A stretch of DNA of 11,632 bases from an uncultured Lachnospiraceae bacterium (GTDB lineage Bacteria; Bacillota; Clostridia; Lachnospirales; Lachnospiraceae): contig CAJUAO010000037.1 in assembly GCA_910584685.1 (NCBI GenBank), positions 1 through 11,632 of the forward strand, in the 5' to 3' direction. The notes beneath the pieces were generated by a model. It worked only from the letters and a program-made list of their open reading frames with translations, had not been told where the DNA came from and made no database searches. Shown one piece after another: positions 1 to 6,405 of this stretch. Each line of letters opens with the position of its first letter. Positions within the stretch are counted from its first letter, which is position 1. The position numbers and the translations under genes are program-made.

Positions 1-392
1 AGTCCGATAAAGCGGAGGAAGTGCAGGCAGAGGAGATAAAATTGGATATTGTGAAGATGCAGTTACGGGAGGCTGTGAATGATTTTGAAGATGTGCAGAA
101 ACAGGCAGATTTTGTGAAAGAGCAGGCAATGCAGCAGTATGAGAAGTACCGCAGGGTTGAGCCGAGTGAAAGAGGAATTACTATGTTTGATGATATGCTG
201 CAATTAAAGCGGGAAAATATGATGCTGAAGGACGAGAACAGGACACTGAAGGAGAAATTACAGAAAGCATATGATTTCATGAAACAGTTTACCATTAATG
301 GGTTAAATATGCTGGAGCGTTTTCTGGAGTCTATTGGCGAGAGGGTGCAGCGTTTTTCAGAGAATATCGGTTTTGGTGTCAGGGGCAGGTAG
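1..392 (+). CDS. C-terminal part of a probable plasmid mobilization/recombination (Pre/Mob, MobV-like) protein, 5' partial
   Basis: The reading frame is open to the left edge of the window, so only the last ~130 codons are present; a GTG at 21 is internal and is not a credible start. The visible part is highly charged and almost entirely helical, with a coiled-coil segment (LKRENMMLKDENRTLKEKL) followed by a helical tail (NGLNMLERFLESIGERVQRF). This arrangement resembles the C-terminal tails of Pre/Mob relaxases of Clostridia, whose catalytic histidine-rich N-terminal domain would lie outside the window. Those proteins nick an origin of transfer and lead plasmid or integrative-element DNA transfer. 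No catalytic motif can be seen here, so the family call rests on tail style and the mobile-element context; another coiled-coil protein is possible. A terminator-like hairpin follows about 30 bases after the stop. Confidence 0.5.
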   Translation, partial: SDKAEEVQAEEIKLDIVKMQLREAVNDFEDVQKQADFVKEQAMQQYEKYRRVEPSERGITMFDDMLQLKRENMMLKDENRTLKEKLQKAYDFMKQFTINGLNMLERFLESIGERVQRFSENIGFGVRGR

Positions 393-420
393 GGATAGTG
401 AAGATGTCAGATACATGTGC

Positions 421-449
421 GCGGTGGAAAAGGACCCCGCATTTTAATT
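421..449 (+). terminator. Terminator-like hairpin after the relaxase tail
   Basis: GCGG (421-424) and GG (426-427) can pair with CC (435-436) and CCGC (437-440), leaving a single bulged T and a 7-nt loop, followed by ATTTTAATT. It is GC-rich in an AT-rich setting and sits between the upstream stop codon and the next promoter. The T tract is imperfect, so termination is inferred. Confidence 0.4.
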
Positions 450-469
450 GCCCCTCTTTGTGATTGTTG

Positions 470-498
470 TTGATAGTGACATGATTATATGATATAAT
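470..498 (+). promoter_or_regulatory. Sigma-A-type promoter for the two small membrane-protein genes
   Basis: TTGATA (470-475) and TATAAT (493-498) are separated by exactly 17 bases. The -10 is a consensus match and the -35 matches 5 of 6. Transcription would start near 505, upstream of the ribosome binding site at 560-568. Confidence 0.65.
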
Positions 499-532
499 AT
501 TTACATTCAATTTTTGAAATTAATGATACAAT

Positions 533-1072
533 ATGATTGTATTGTTATATTTAAGCATGAAGGAGGTGCGATGGGTGGATATATATCCTCGAAGTATAAA
601 TGGAAAATCCGATGTTATGAATCCTTCTAGGAATCGCACATCAAGTATTATGCCATCAGATATAAGAATAGGGAATTGTTCCATAATGCCGAATATTGTA
701 AGGGGAAAAAATGTAACATTTCCCAATGGCATGATTTTAGGTATTTGGGGTTTGATTGTATTGTTGATATTATTTATTTATATATATTCTTGCTGTTCTT
801 TTGCTAATCAATTTGAAAGAGATTGGAGTCGCGTTGAGGAAAAATCTGGTTCGTATTATGAATTGAAATTATGCGTTTCGAACGGCAAGATAGAATATAA
901 GTTTGACTCTTGGCTGATAAATACATCATTAAATACATATAGTTATAATATTGTTATGCCAGGGAAAGTAATTATAGACGGGAAAATGGTTGATGTTGAA
1001 ATTAAAGATGATATGATGATTCTATCACCATCAATTACATCGGCAGATGACAAAGAATATTGGATTAAATAA
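533..1072 (+). CDS. Hypothetical single-pass membrane protein with extracellular domain; start and N-terminus uncertain
   Basis: Not recognised as a named family. The coordinates give the longest open frame (179 codons). The convincing part begins near 730: a hydrophobic segment (MILGIWGLIVLLILFIYIY) followed by two cysteines and then a polar domain of about 100 residues, with strand-like segments near its end (YNIVMPGKVIIDGKMVDVEI). The segment could be a membrane anchor or, less likely, a lipoprotein signal ending at the Cys pair. The N-terminus is a problem: Met codons at 533, 557 and 617 have no good ribosome binding site, while the strong AAGGAGGTG at 560-568 leads to an ATG at 571 in another frame, which stops at 630. 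Either the true start is downstream (617 or later) or a one-base indel near 600-615 broke the gene. It is followed 15 bases later by another membrane protein with its own good ribosome binding site, so the two probably share the promoter at 470-498. Confidence 0.55.
   Translation: MIVLLYLSMKEVRWVDIYPRSINGKSDVMNPSRNRTSSIMPSDIRIGNCSIMPNIVRGKNVTFPNGMILGIWGLIVLLILFIYIYSCCSFANQFERDWSRVEEKSGSYYELKLCVSNGKIEYKFDSWLINTSLNTYSYNIVMPGKVIIDGKMVDVEIKDDMMILSPSITSADDKEYWIK
560..573 (+). promoter_or_regulatory. Strong ribosome binding site leading to an ATG in the 'wrong' frame
   Basis: AAGGAGGTG at 560-568 sits just ahead of ATG at 571-573. That ATG opens a 19-codon frame (MGGYISSKYKWKIRCYESF) closed by TAG at 628-630, not the frame of the downstream membrane protein. 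It may be a leader peptide, a coupling device, or the original start of a gene since frameshifted. Confidence 0.5.
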
Positions 1073-1087
1073 CAGGAGGAATAAAGT

Positions 1088-1348
1088 ATGTTAATTGTGT
1101 TAGTAGTTTGTATTTGTTATTTGATTAATAACGCTATCATTGCATCGTTTCTAAAGAATGCAGCTTATGCAAAAGGATATGATGATAATTGCCATGCGTG
1201 GGCTGTGAGCTTTTGGTTAGGACTTCCAGGTTGGATATATGTTGTCTCATTACCAGACTTGGTTCAGCGTAAAAATCAAGAAGCAATTATTAATTTGCTA
1301 TCAAAGGGCAATGTAGAGGTAAATAAAGATGAATTGCCTGATTTATAA
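1088..1348 (+). CDS. Small two-segment membrane protein, hypothetical
   Basis: An 86-residue protein started by ATG with AGGAGG seven to eight bases upstream (1073-1079 region), so this start is secure. It has an N-terminal hydrophobic segment (about residues 1-21, LIVLVVCICYLINNAIIASF) and a second one around 39-57 (AVSFWLGLPGWIYVVSLPD), with a short charged tail. The KGYDDNCHAWAVSFWLGLPGW stretch resembles a recurrent class of small Firmicute membrane proteins in which a helical pair is joined by an 'A-x-x-KGY' loop and ends in an 'LPD' turn. That is recognised by appearance only and no function is known for the class. It probably forms an operon with the membrane protein upstream. Downstream the sequence runs into the right end of the IS110 element, so any further operon member has been separated. 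Confidence 0.65.
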   Translation: MLIVLVVCICYLINNAIIASFLKNAAYAKGYDDNCHAWAVSFWLGLPGWIYVVSLPDLVQRKNQEAIINLLSKGNVEVNKDELPDL

Positions 1349-1502
1349 GTCCAGCGGGACGGTGTGATGTCAAGAGATAAGTAGTTGAAAAATTATATAT
1401 TTTCGTATATATCTCAGGAAGACAAAAAACACCCACCTAAGCCCTGTCGACCAGATTTTTTTAAAATGAGCAGAACATAGCTTATCAGCAAGCAGATGGA
1501 AT

Positions 1503-2723
1503 CTACTTTGCCGGACTGTATAAACGAGTGTCTTTCAGCAGTCGAAAGACTAATCGAACAAATTTACGAGCAGTTAATGCGAGTGCACGTTTGTGTTGGC
1601 ATCTGTTTACCTCTTTGTATTTGAGGTGGTAGAAGTCGCTGTATTCCTTGTCACATCTTACAAGAGAAAATGCTGCTTCACACAGATAACACTTTAAAAA
1701 TCGGTTTCCGGATGGAATAAGCCTTGTAACTTCGGCTTCAAATCCACCAGACTGGTGTTGTTTCCAGGCAAGACCTGCACATTTAGCAAGTGCAGCTTGA
1801 TTATCAAAACGATTGATATCACCGATTTCAGCCATGATTCCGGCTGAATATACAGGACCAACACCTGAAATTGATACCAATAAATTTGGCAAGAGTTCCA
1901 TCTGGGCTTTGATAGCTTTATCGAACTCTTTGATTTGAGATTCCAATGCATTCGTTGAGGTTATGGATATAGAAAGTACCTGATTAACAGAATCATTTAC
2001 CGTTTTAGGCAAGCGGTAAGAACTGCGGGCAGCTTTCTGGATGGCTTTGGCTACTGCATCGGGATTGGGAAAACGATTTTTCCCTTTTCTAATGATGAAA
2101 TCAGTAGGCTCTTGTAAGTCCATATTTGCCAGTACTTCTGAGGATTCAAATTCGTCGTAGACAGCAAGGGCTGTAGTGCTGAATACCTTTTCCTGTGTCA
2201 TGGTAGAATACTTCTTGAACAGTACATTTATAAATCTTTGCTTTTCTTTTGTGAGATTCTGAACAGCAAAGTATCGTGCTCGTGTGAGGTTTTGAAGTGC
2301 TTTGTAGCGATAGTCTCCCAGATAAACCTCTTTGTTGATTCTACCGAAGCGCAGGCAGTCAGCAATAACAAAAGAGTCCACATAGTCATTCTTTGGCAGG
2401 TCATTATAAGAATCATGAAATTTCTTGACCTGCTTGGGATTGAGGACATGACTCTTTCTGTTAAACGGTGCCAGAGTGGCATCTTCCCTAAAAAAGTATA
2501 CAAGGTTGTCACCATAGACAGAGGTTGCTTCGAGATCTATAAGGACTGTATCAAGGGAATGAGAAGTCAAAGAAAGGATTCTTTTTACCAACTGAGTAGA
2601 GCCTTCAAGAGAGTTAGCAACAGAAAAGTTACTGTGCTTGTCACCGTTTGGAAGCATCAGGTAAACGACATTGGATTTGCTGCTTACATCAATACCGACG
2701 TAAAGAGTGTTTATTGTGATCAC
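1503..2723 (-). CDS. IS110-family transposase (DEDD RuvC-like, bridge-RNA-guided recombinase)
   Basis: The N-terminal DEDD RuvC-like domain is clear: YVGIDVSSK supplies the first Asp, LIDLEATSVYGDNL the Glu, and KNDYVDSFVIAD the final two Asp residues. The C-terminal half has the Transposase_20 signature (LVSISGVGPVYSAGIMAEIG, then RFDNQAALAKCAGL), and the SGGFEAEVTRLIPSGNRFLK region is where the family places its catalytic serine. Length of about 405 residues is normal and no frameshift is seen, so it appears intact. The start is unusual. The open frame extends back to an ATG at 2798 and another at 2771, neither with a ribosome binding site. A near-perfect binding site (AAGAAGGTGAT) covers 2729-2719 and points at ATA (2714-2712), giving MNTLYVGID if read as a start; the GTG at 2723 lies inside that site. 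The coordinates use the GTG as the nearest standard start codon. Family members excise as circles and insert at sites chosen by an element-encoded RNA. Confidence 0.9.
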   Translation of the reverse strand: MITINTLYVGIDVSSKSNVVYLMLPNGDKHSNFSVANSLEGSTQLVKRILSLTSHSLDTVLIDLEATSVYGDNLVYFFREDATLAPFNRKSHVLNPKQVKKFHDSYNDLPKNDYVDSFVIADCLRFGRINKEVYLGDYRYKALQNLTRARYFAVQNLTKEKQRFINVLFKKYSTMTQEKVFSTTALAVYDEFESSEVLANMDLQEPTDFIIRKGKNRFPNPDAVAKAIQKAARSSYRLPKTVNDSVNQVLSISITSTNALESQIKEFDKAIKAQMELLPNLLVSISGVGPVYSAGIMAEIGDINRFDNQAALAKCAGLAWKQHQSGGFEAEVTRLIPSGNRFLKCYLCEAAFSLVRCDKEYSDFYHLKYKEVNRCQHKRALALTARKFVRLVFRLLKDTRLYSPAK

Positions 2724-2745
2724 CTTCTTTCGTTGTAGATTAAAG

Positions 2746-2774
2746 TGTTCAATCAGCTTGGTAAAACCCATGAT
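2746..2774 (-). repeat. Inner arm of a 29-bp inverted repeat flanking the bridge-RNA leader
   Basis: Read on the minus strand this arm begins ATCATGGGTTTTACCAAGC and matches 25 of 29 bases of the plus-strand sequence at 2989-3017. It lies inside the open frame upstream of the transposase's likely start. Confidence 0.6.
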
Positions 2775-2799
2775 CATGGAGCAGCGGCACCCTCGCATA

Positions 2800-2977
2800 T
2801 AAGAATCCAGCTTAAGATGGACAGATGTGAAACCACACTGCTAAATGGTAGTCCATGTACTTAAGCAAACAGCCAGCCGGTTTGAAGCTAACTTTCATAT
2901 CAGGAGAACAGACTTTATTTGAAGCAACCATTACTGGCTCGACAAGGAGAAAAAAGAACTATTACCTGATTGATACT
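2800..2977 (-). ncRNA. Probable IS110 bridge RNA in the transposase leader
   Basis: The noncoding leader forms two tandem bulged stem-loops on the minus strand. The first pairs AGCCAG (2939-2934) with CTGGCT (2876-2871) and GGTT (2929-2926) with AACC (2882-2879), enclosing a ~43-nt loop. The second pairs CTTAAG then ATGGAC (2865-2860, 2856-2851) with GTCCAT then CTTAAG (2822-2811), with a 3-nt bulge and a ~28-nt loop containing a small inner hairpin. Two consecutive internal-loop hairpins match the target-binding and donor-binding loops known for IS110 bridge RNAs. The ends are set from a TATAAT at 2989-2984 and are approximate; the guide sequences were not matched to target or donor. Confidence 0.55.
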
Positions 2978-2983
2978 AGGACA

Positions 2984-2989
2984 ATTATA
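2984..2989 (-). promoter_or_regulatory. -10 element for bridge RNA/transposase transcription
   Basis: A consensus TATAAT on the minus strand just outside the leader. No good -35 lies 17 bases upstream in the inserted form (TTAGGC-like only), which fits IS110 elements whose strong promoter forms only when the circle joins a -35 from the right end to the -10 from the left end. Confidence 0.45.
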
Positions 2990-3017
2990 TCATGGGCTTT
3001 ACCAAGCCTAATGAACA
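2989..3017 (+). repeat. Outer arm of the 29-bp inverted repeat, at the presumed left end of IS110
   Basis: Begins ATCATGGGCTTTACCAAGC; 25 of 29 bases match the inner arm. It also contains a perfect small hairpin, GGCTT/AAGCC with a 4-nt loop (2995-3008). It overlaps the last base of the minus-strand -10 element. Confidence 0.6.
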
Positions 3018-3039
3018 ATATTTAGTAACTTATTAACTA

Positions 3040-3061
3040 AGATACATGCATTTATGTATCT
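3040..3061 (+). promoter_or_regulatory. Palindrome upstream of the zinc-ribbon/TPR gene (possible operator)
   Basis: AGATACAT and ATGTATCT form a perfect 8-bp inverted repeat with a 6-base spacer, ending 15 bases before the ribosome binding site of the gene starting at 3089. It could bind a dimeric regulator or form a 5' RNA hairpin. No convincing -35/-10 pair was found around it. Confidence 0.35.
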
Positions 3062-3088
3062 AAACGATATTATACGAGGAGAATGGTG

Positions 3089-4918
3089 ATGGAAAGATAT
3101 CAACGATTATATAGTATTGGTGAAAATTTGTATCAAGCAAATTCGGATATATTATTATGTGCAGGTGTATTATTATTAGAGACTAAATCAAATAAAGTTT
3201 TAGCGCAATTGAAATTCAGAAATTTATCTGATAAGATTGTTAAAGGCTTTCAAATCTCATTAAATTGTTTTGATATTGGTGATAAAGAACTAGAAGGTGT
3301 AGATGAATTCCAGTATTTAGATTTAAATTGTGGACAAGGAATGGAATTTGGCAGTAAAACTCCAATTTACGTGGAATCTCCTAATACCAGATCTTTTAAA
3401 ATAAATTCATGCACAGTTTATTTTAAAGATGGTTCTAAAACGACTATTGAAGGAACTTGGGAAAAACTCCCAAAACAACTAGATATTTCTTCGAATAATG
3501 ATTTGTTAAAACAATATCAAATCGAATTTGGAGCCAAAGCTAGTTTCCGTTTTTGGAACACAGAAGATGCATGGAGTTGTTCGTGTGGTGCAATAAATAA
3601 GAACGAATATGGTATTTGTTACAATTGTAAAAATACGAAGAGTCGTTTGTTAGCGGTTGATGAAAGTGTTATAAATAATAATCTTGAAAAGCGGATTCAG
3701 AAAGAAAAAGAACTGGCTCGCAAGAAGGAACTTGAAATTCGAGAAAAGGAAAAAATTCGCGTTCAGAAAGAAAAAGAGAAAAGGGAAAAAACAAAGAACG
3801 TAATAATAAAATCTGTTTTTTCGTGTGTTACTGTACTACTATTGGCAATTGGAATTTATGTGAGTACACAAGTAGTGTATCCTAATATGCAATATAAAAA
3901 AGCTGTTGAATATTATAACAGTCAGAAATATACGGAAGCTCTTGAAATATTTGGCAAAATAGTTGGAAAGAAATCAGATGCAAAAAGTTATATTACTAAA
4001 ACAAAGTATGAAATAGCAAAAAACTATTTCAATGATGGAAATTACGAAAAGGCGATCACTAGTTTTGAAGAGTTGAATGGATTTGAAGATTCAAAAGAAT
4101 ATATAGAAAAATCAGAGGAAGGAATAAAAGAAAATGAAAAAGCTGAAAAATACAAAGAGGCAACTGAATTGATTTCTTCTGGAGAATATGATGAAGCTTT
4201 GAAAACATTAAAGTATATAATTGGTTATAAGGATACAGATTCTTTGAAAAAAGATTGCGTTGAAAAATATTCAAATGAATTATTGGCTGATAAGAACTAT
4301 GAAGAATGTATAAAAATTTGTAGTGAAGAACATGTTTATAATGGTGCCTATCATAAATCTTGTTATTATAGTGGTATATCTTTACAAGATAAAAAGCATT
4401 ATAAAGATGCAGTAGGTATGTTTAGCAATGCTGATAATTATAAAGATTCAGAAAAAAGAAGAAAACAGTGTCAGGCATATATTGACTATGATAAAGCTAT
4501 AGAGTATATGGAGAGTGGTGATTTAAGTAAAGCTATAGATATCTTTTCAAAGAATAAAGATTTAAAGGATGCGACTACATATCTGAATCTATGTAATAAT
4601 TATGTTAAATATGCAGGTAAATGGGTTTGCAGAACCTATTATATTTATCATGATGATGGAAGTGTTTCTGATTTGAATTACACTGCGGATGATGAGGATA
4701 TAGAAGTTGATGTGTGCATTTCCCGAAACAAGAAAGTTACATACAGAGTTGAGGGAGCAAAAGCTAAAATAAATGGTAATGTTTTGACATATACAAAGTA
4801 TTATAAAGGTTCTGATATAAGTACTTTCAATTTAGCGACTGGTGCAAGGGTAACTCAGTTTTTACATAGTGATGGAAGCAAGTCTGACAGATATGTGTAT
4901 ACTCACGTGAAGAAATAA
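3089..4918 (+). CDS. Zinc-ribbon, coiled-coil, transmembrane, TPR-repeat protein of unknown function
   Basis: A 609-residue multidomain protein. In order: an N-terminal beta-rich domain (about 1-125; LLCAGVLLLETKSNKVLAQL, then QYLDLNCGQGMEFGSKTPI), of a type seen fused to zinc ribbons in Clostridia; a four-cysteine zinc ribbon (C164, C166, C177, C180; WSCSCG then CYNC); a Lys/Glu-rich coiled coil (about 195-238); one transmembrane helix (about 239-260); several degenerate TPR-like repeats (about 268-500; for example YNSQKYTEALEIF, YFNDGNYEKAITSF, LISSGEYDEALKTL, YMESGDLSKAIDIF); and a C-terminal domain opening with YAGKWVCRTYYIY that may be a small beta barrel. The zinc ribbon would face the cytoplasm and the TPRs the outside, or the reverse. 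The start at 3089 is preferred over the in-frame ATG at 3083 because GAGGAG (3076-3081) is correctly spaced only for 3089. The gene is AT-rich. It lies between two insertion sequences, and its probable terminator at 6453 is now cut off by the downstream one. Role unknown; envelope sensing or protein assembly is conceivable. Confidence 0.75.
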   Translation: MERYQRLYSIGENLYQANSDILLCAGVLLLETKSNKVLAQLKFRNLSDKIVKGFQISLNCFDIGDKELEGVDEFQYLDLNCGQGMEFGSKTPIYVESPNTRSFKINSCTVYFKDGSKTTIEGTWEKLPKQLDISSNNDLLKQYQIEFGAKASFRFWNTEDAWSCSCGAINKNEYGICYNCKNTKSRLLAVDESVINNNLEKRIQKEKELARKKELEIREKEKIRVQKEKEKREKTKNVIIKSVFSCVTVLLLAIGIYVSTQVVYPNMQYKKAVEYYNSQKYTEALEIFGKIVGKKSDAKSYITKTKYEIAKNYFNDGNYEKAITSFEELNGFEDSKEYIEKSEEGIKENEKAEKYKEATELISSGEYDEALKTLKYIIGYKDTDSLKKDCVEKYSNELLADKNYEECIKICSEEHVYNGAYHKSCYYSGISLQDKKHYKDAVGMFSNADNYKDSEKRRKQCQAYIDYDKAIEYMESGDLSKAIDIFSKNKDLKDATTYLNLCNNYVKYAGKWVCRTYYIYHDDGSVSDLNYTADDEDIEVDVCISRNKKVTYRVEGAKAKINGNVLTYTKYYKGSDISTFNLATGARVTQFLHSDGSKSDRYVYTHVKK

Positions 4919-4929
4919 ATGCAATTATA

Positions 4930-4937
4930 TGAGTATA
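4930..4937 (+). repeat. Target-site duplication (left copy) of the DDE insertion sequence
   Basis: TGAGTATA directly precedes the left terminal repeat and is repeated exactly after the right one. Because both ends read A/CACC, a 6-bp duplication (GAGTAT) with one-base-longer repeats is equally consistent. Confidence 0.85.
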
Positions 4938-4954
4938 CACCACTTTACAACTTT
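4938..4954 (+). repeat. Left terminal inverted repeat
   Basis: CACCACTTTACAACTTT. The transposase stop codon (TAA, minus strand, 4955-4953) overlaps its inner edge. Confidence 0.9.
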
Positions 4955-6206
4955 ATAAATAATATCCCTGATGCTGAATCAGTTGTTTTAAAACCTTAAT
5001 TATAGCTTTTGATTTTATGTGTGTTTCGGCTTTTTTCACGAAAATGGCATAAAATACCTGCTGGCGAATTTGTTCGCTCAGTACGAAACGAAATTCCTGG
5101 ACGCTTTCTGTCTTGTATTTGGAAAACGTCTTGTCCTGATACGGCAAAAGTTTCATTGCACAATACGCTATGTTGATTAGATTGACAAGCATTTCTATCC
5201 CTTTGCGGCTCCGCACCATGTAGCTGCATAATGACCAGAAGGTTTTCTGTTCGTAATAACTAACTTCGATGTTCCACCGAAAAGCATAAAGCATCAGAGG
5301 AATAAACTGCATACGGCTGCTTCCTGTCTGATTCAGTGGGGATTTTTCTTGCCAGGCACAGAATATCTGCAGCTGTTCTGGAAAAACTGTGCTGAAATAT
5401 AAACGCCTGCCACCATTTTCCTTGTCAGCTGATGTAACATATGCCAAGACTGTCCTTTTGCCAAAAATGTTTGTAAGGACACGGCGCACAGCCATGTAAT
5501 AGTCTCCAATTTTTTCATCTGACAGAGTAAAATCATCCTGGATGGAGAGCCTGTCGCCATGCGTTGCAGGACGTCCTCTTTTCCCCGTCCGCTGTGGCGG
5601 CAAATCATAAATGACGGAATCAAGCCTTGCATTTCCTATAAGGCCAAGGTTTTCATATTCGTCTACGATAGAAACAAGGCTCTTTTTTACATACCAGCTG
5701 TCACAAAGGAGGACGACGTTTTTCTTTGTACGCAAGACAGGCATTACATGCCGCACCATAGATGCAGCCAGTTCCAGTTTAGATTCCTTTTTCTGCCACA
5801 TGCGGTATCCAAGCGGTACGCACAGATAATGGATCCTGTCCTTATTCCATACAGGGACACAGAGCATTACGCTCACAAAACAGTGTCCATTCAGGTAATT
5901 AGAGCCATTATGCGCAGCATGGTCGAAAAGCTTTGAAGCATCTTCAAATTTTTTGCCGAATTTTGCAGCCATTGTATCATCAATACACAGGAAGACAGGC
6001 TGGGAGGACAATTTTTCTGGTATGAGCTTTAAAGCCATACCAGCAGTGACATTCATAAATCTAGAATAATCAGCTTTTGCATAAGAACATGCATAGTAAA
6101 ATGCATTCAGGGATTTTTCTGTAATCCCTGATAAAAAATGTCTGTACAGCGAACGGATGGAACCTGCCGACTCCATAGCAAGGATAGATAACACCAGCAG
6201 GAACAA
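4953..6206 (-). CDS. DDE transposase of an IS4-like superfamily insertion sequence
   Basis: The catalytic triad can be placed: D76 or D77 in FLCIDDTMAAKFGKKFED, D169 in VVLLCDSWYVKK, and E314 in YAFRWNIEVSYYEQKTFW, the last with the R-x-x-(x)-E-(6)-K spacing of YREK-type IS4 relatives. LFDHAAHNGSNYLNGHCFVS between the first two is typical of a transposase group common in Lachnospiraceae. Length is close to full, with no internal stop or frameshift. The start is unclear: the coordinates begin at TTG 6206, but the frame stays open upstream and reads a plausible N-terminus (FKTFSLPTIET just before it) without any ATG before a stop near 6319. The enzyme may start at a non-ATG codon or have lost its first residues. 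It converges with the 3089 gene, and its stop lies within the terminal repeat. Confidence 0.88.
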   Translation of the reverse strand: MFLLVLSILAMESAGSIRSLYRHFLSGITEKSLNAFYYACSYAKADYSRFMNVTAGMALKLIPEKLSSQPVFLCIDDTMAAKFGKKFEDASKLFDHAAHNGSNYLNGHCFVSVMLCVPVWNKDRIHYLCVPLGYRMWQKKESKLELAASMVRHVMPVLRTKKNVVLLCDSWYVKKSLVSIVDEYENLGLIGNARLDSVIYDLPPQRTGKRGRPATHGDRLSIQDDFTLSDEKIGDYYMAVRRVLTNIFGKRTVLAYVTSADKENGGRRLYFSTVFPEQLQIFCAWQEKSPLNQTGSSRMQFIPLMLYAFRWNIEVSYYEQKTFWSLCSYMVRSRKGIEMLVNLINIAYCAMKLLPYQDKTFSKYKTESVQEFRFVLSEQIRQQVFYAIFVKKAETHIKSKAIIKVLKQLIQHQGYYL

Positions 6207-6286
6207 GGTTTCAATAGTTGGTAAGGAAAAAGTTTTAAAATAAATATAAAAATAACGGTACAGTCTACCAATTAGATTGTTTTCAT

Positions 6287-6353
6287 TGTATAATAAGTCT
6301 GACGTACAAGGTCACCATCTTTCGTATAGTTTTGTGTGCAAACTTATTATACA
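6287..6353. repeat. Hairpin-forming inverted repeat in the transposase leader, with TATAAT on both strands
   Basis: TGTATAATAAGTCTG at 6287-6301 is repeated in inverse at 6353-6339 with one G-T type mismatch, separated by 37 bases. Each arm holds a TATAAT, so the minus-strand copy (6351-6346) could be the transposase -10 and the plus-strand copy an outward-facing one. Neither has an obvious consensus -35. Confidence 0.55.
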
Positions 6354-6388
6354 TTAGAAAGTGCCTTGTGCGTTATTTTATTTTTCAA

Positions 6389-6405
6389 AAAGTTGTAAAG
6401 TGGTG
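6389..6405 (-). repeat. Right terminal inverted repeat
   Basis: Exact reverse complement of the left repeat at 4938-4954. Confidence 0.9.

Larger units (their letters stand above)
1356..2996 (-). mobile_element. IS110-family insertion sequence (ends approximate)
   Basis: The element consists of an IS110-type DEDD transposase on the minus strand and a ~250-base noncoding 5' leader at its high-coordinate side, as expected for the group whose bridge RNA lies upstream of the transposase. IS110 elements lack clear terminal inverted repeats and target duplications beyond a short core, so the ends cannot be read directly. The coordinates are a guess: a TTGACA (minus strand, 1373-1368) and a TATAAT (minus strand, 2989-2984) would make a 17-bp-spaced promoter on circularisation if both ends carry the CC dinucleotide at 1357-1356 and 2996-2995. 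The 1349-1502 stretch holds no gene and is probably mostly the element's 3' end. Confidence 0.55.
4938..6405 (-). mobile_element. Complete DDE insertion sequence, 1468 bp, with 17-bp TIRs and 8-bp TSD
   Basis: Perfect 17-bp inverted repeats (CACCACTTTACAACTTT) bound a single transposase gene on the minus strand, and TGAGTATA flanks the element on both sides. Perfect repeats and a perfect target duplication suggest a recent, unrearranged insertion. Removing it with one duplication joins the 3089 gene to a hairpin terminator about 60 bases downstream, so it landed in the 3' untranslated region. The family name is uncertain: the transposase is DDE of the IS4-like superfamily. Confidence 0.9.

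Noticed and set aside
2238..2738. Long open frame on the plus strand opposite the IS110 transposase
   Set aside because: It lies wholly antisense to a clearly conserved transposase, lacks a ribosome binding site and has no recognisable domain; it is a coding shadow.
3068..3073. TATTAT as the -10 of the zinc-ribbon/TPR gene
   Set aside because: It is two bases from the ribosome binding site, so the transcript would start inside or after that site, and no -35 is present.
5559..5936. Open frame on the plus strand opposite the DDE transposase
   Set aside because: Antisense shadow of conserved transposase motifs, with no initiation signal.
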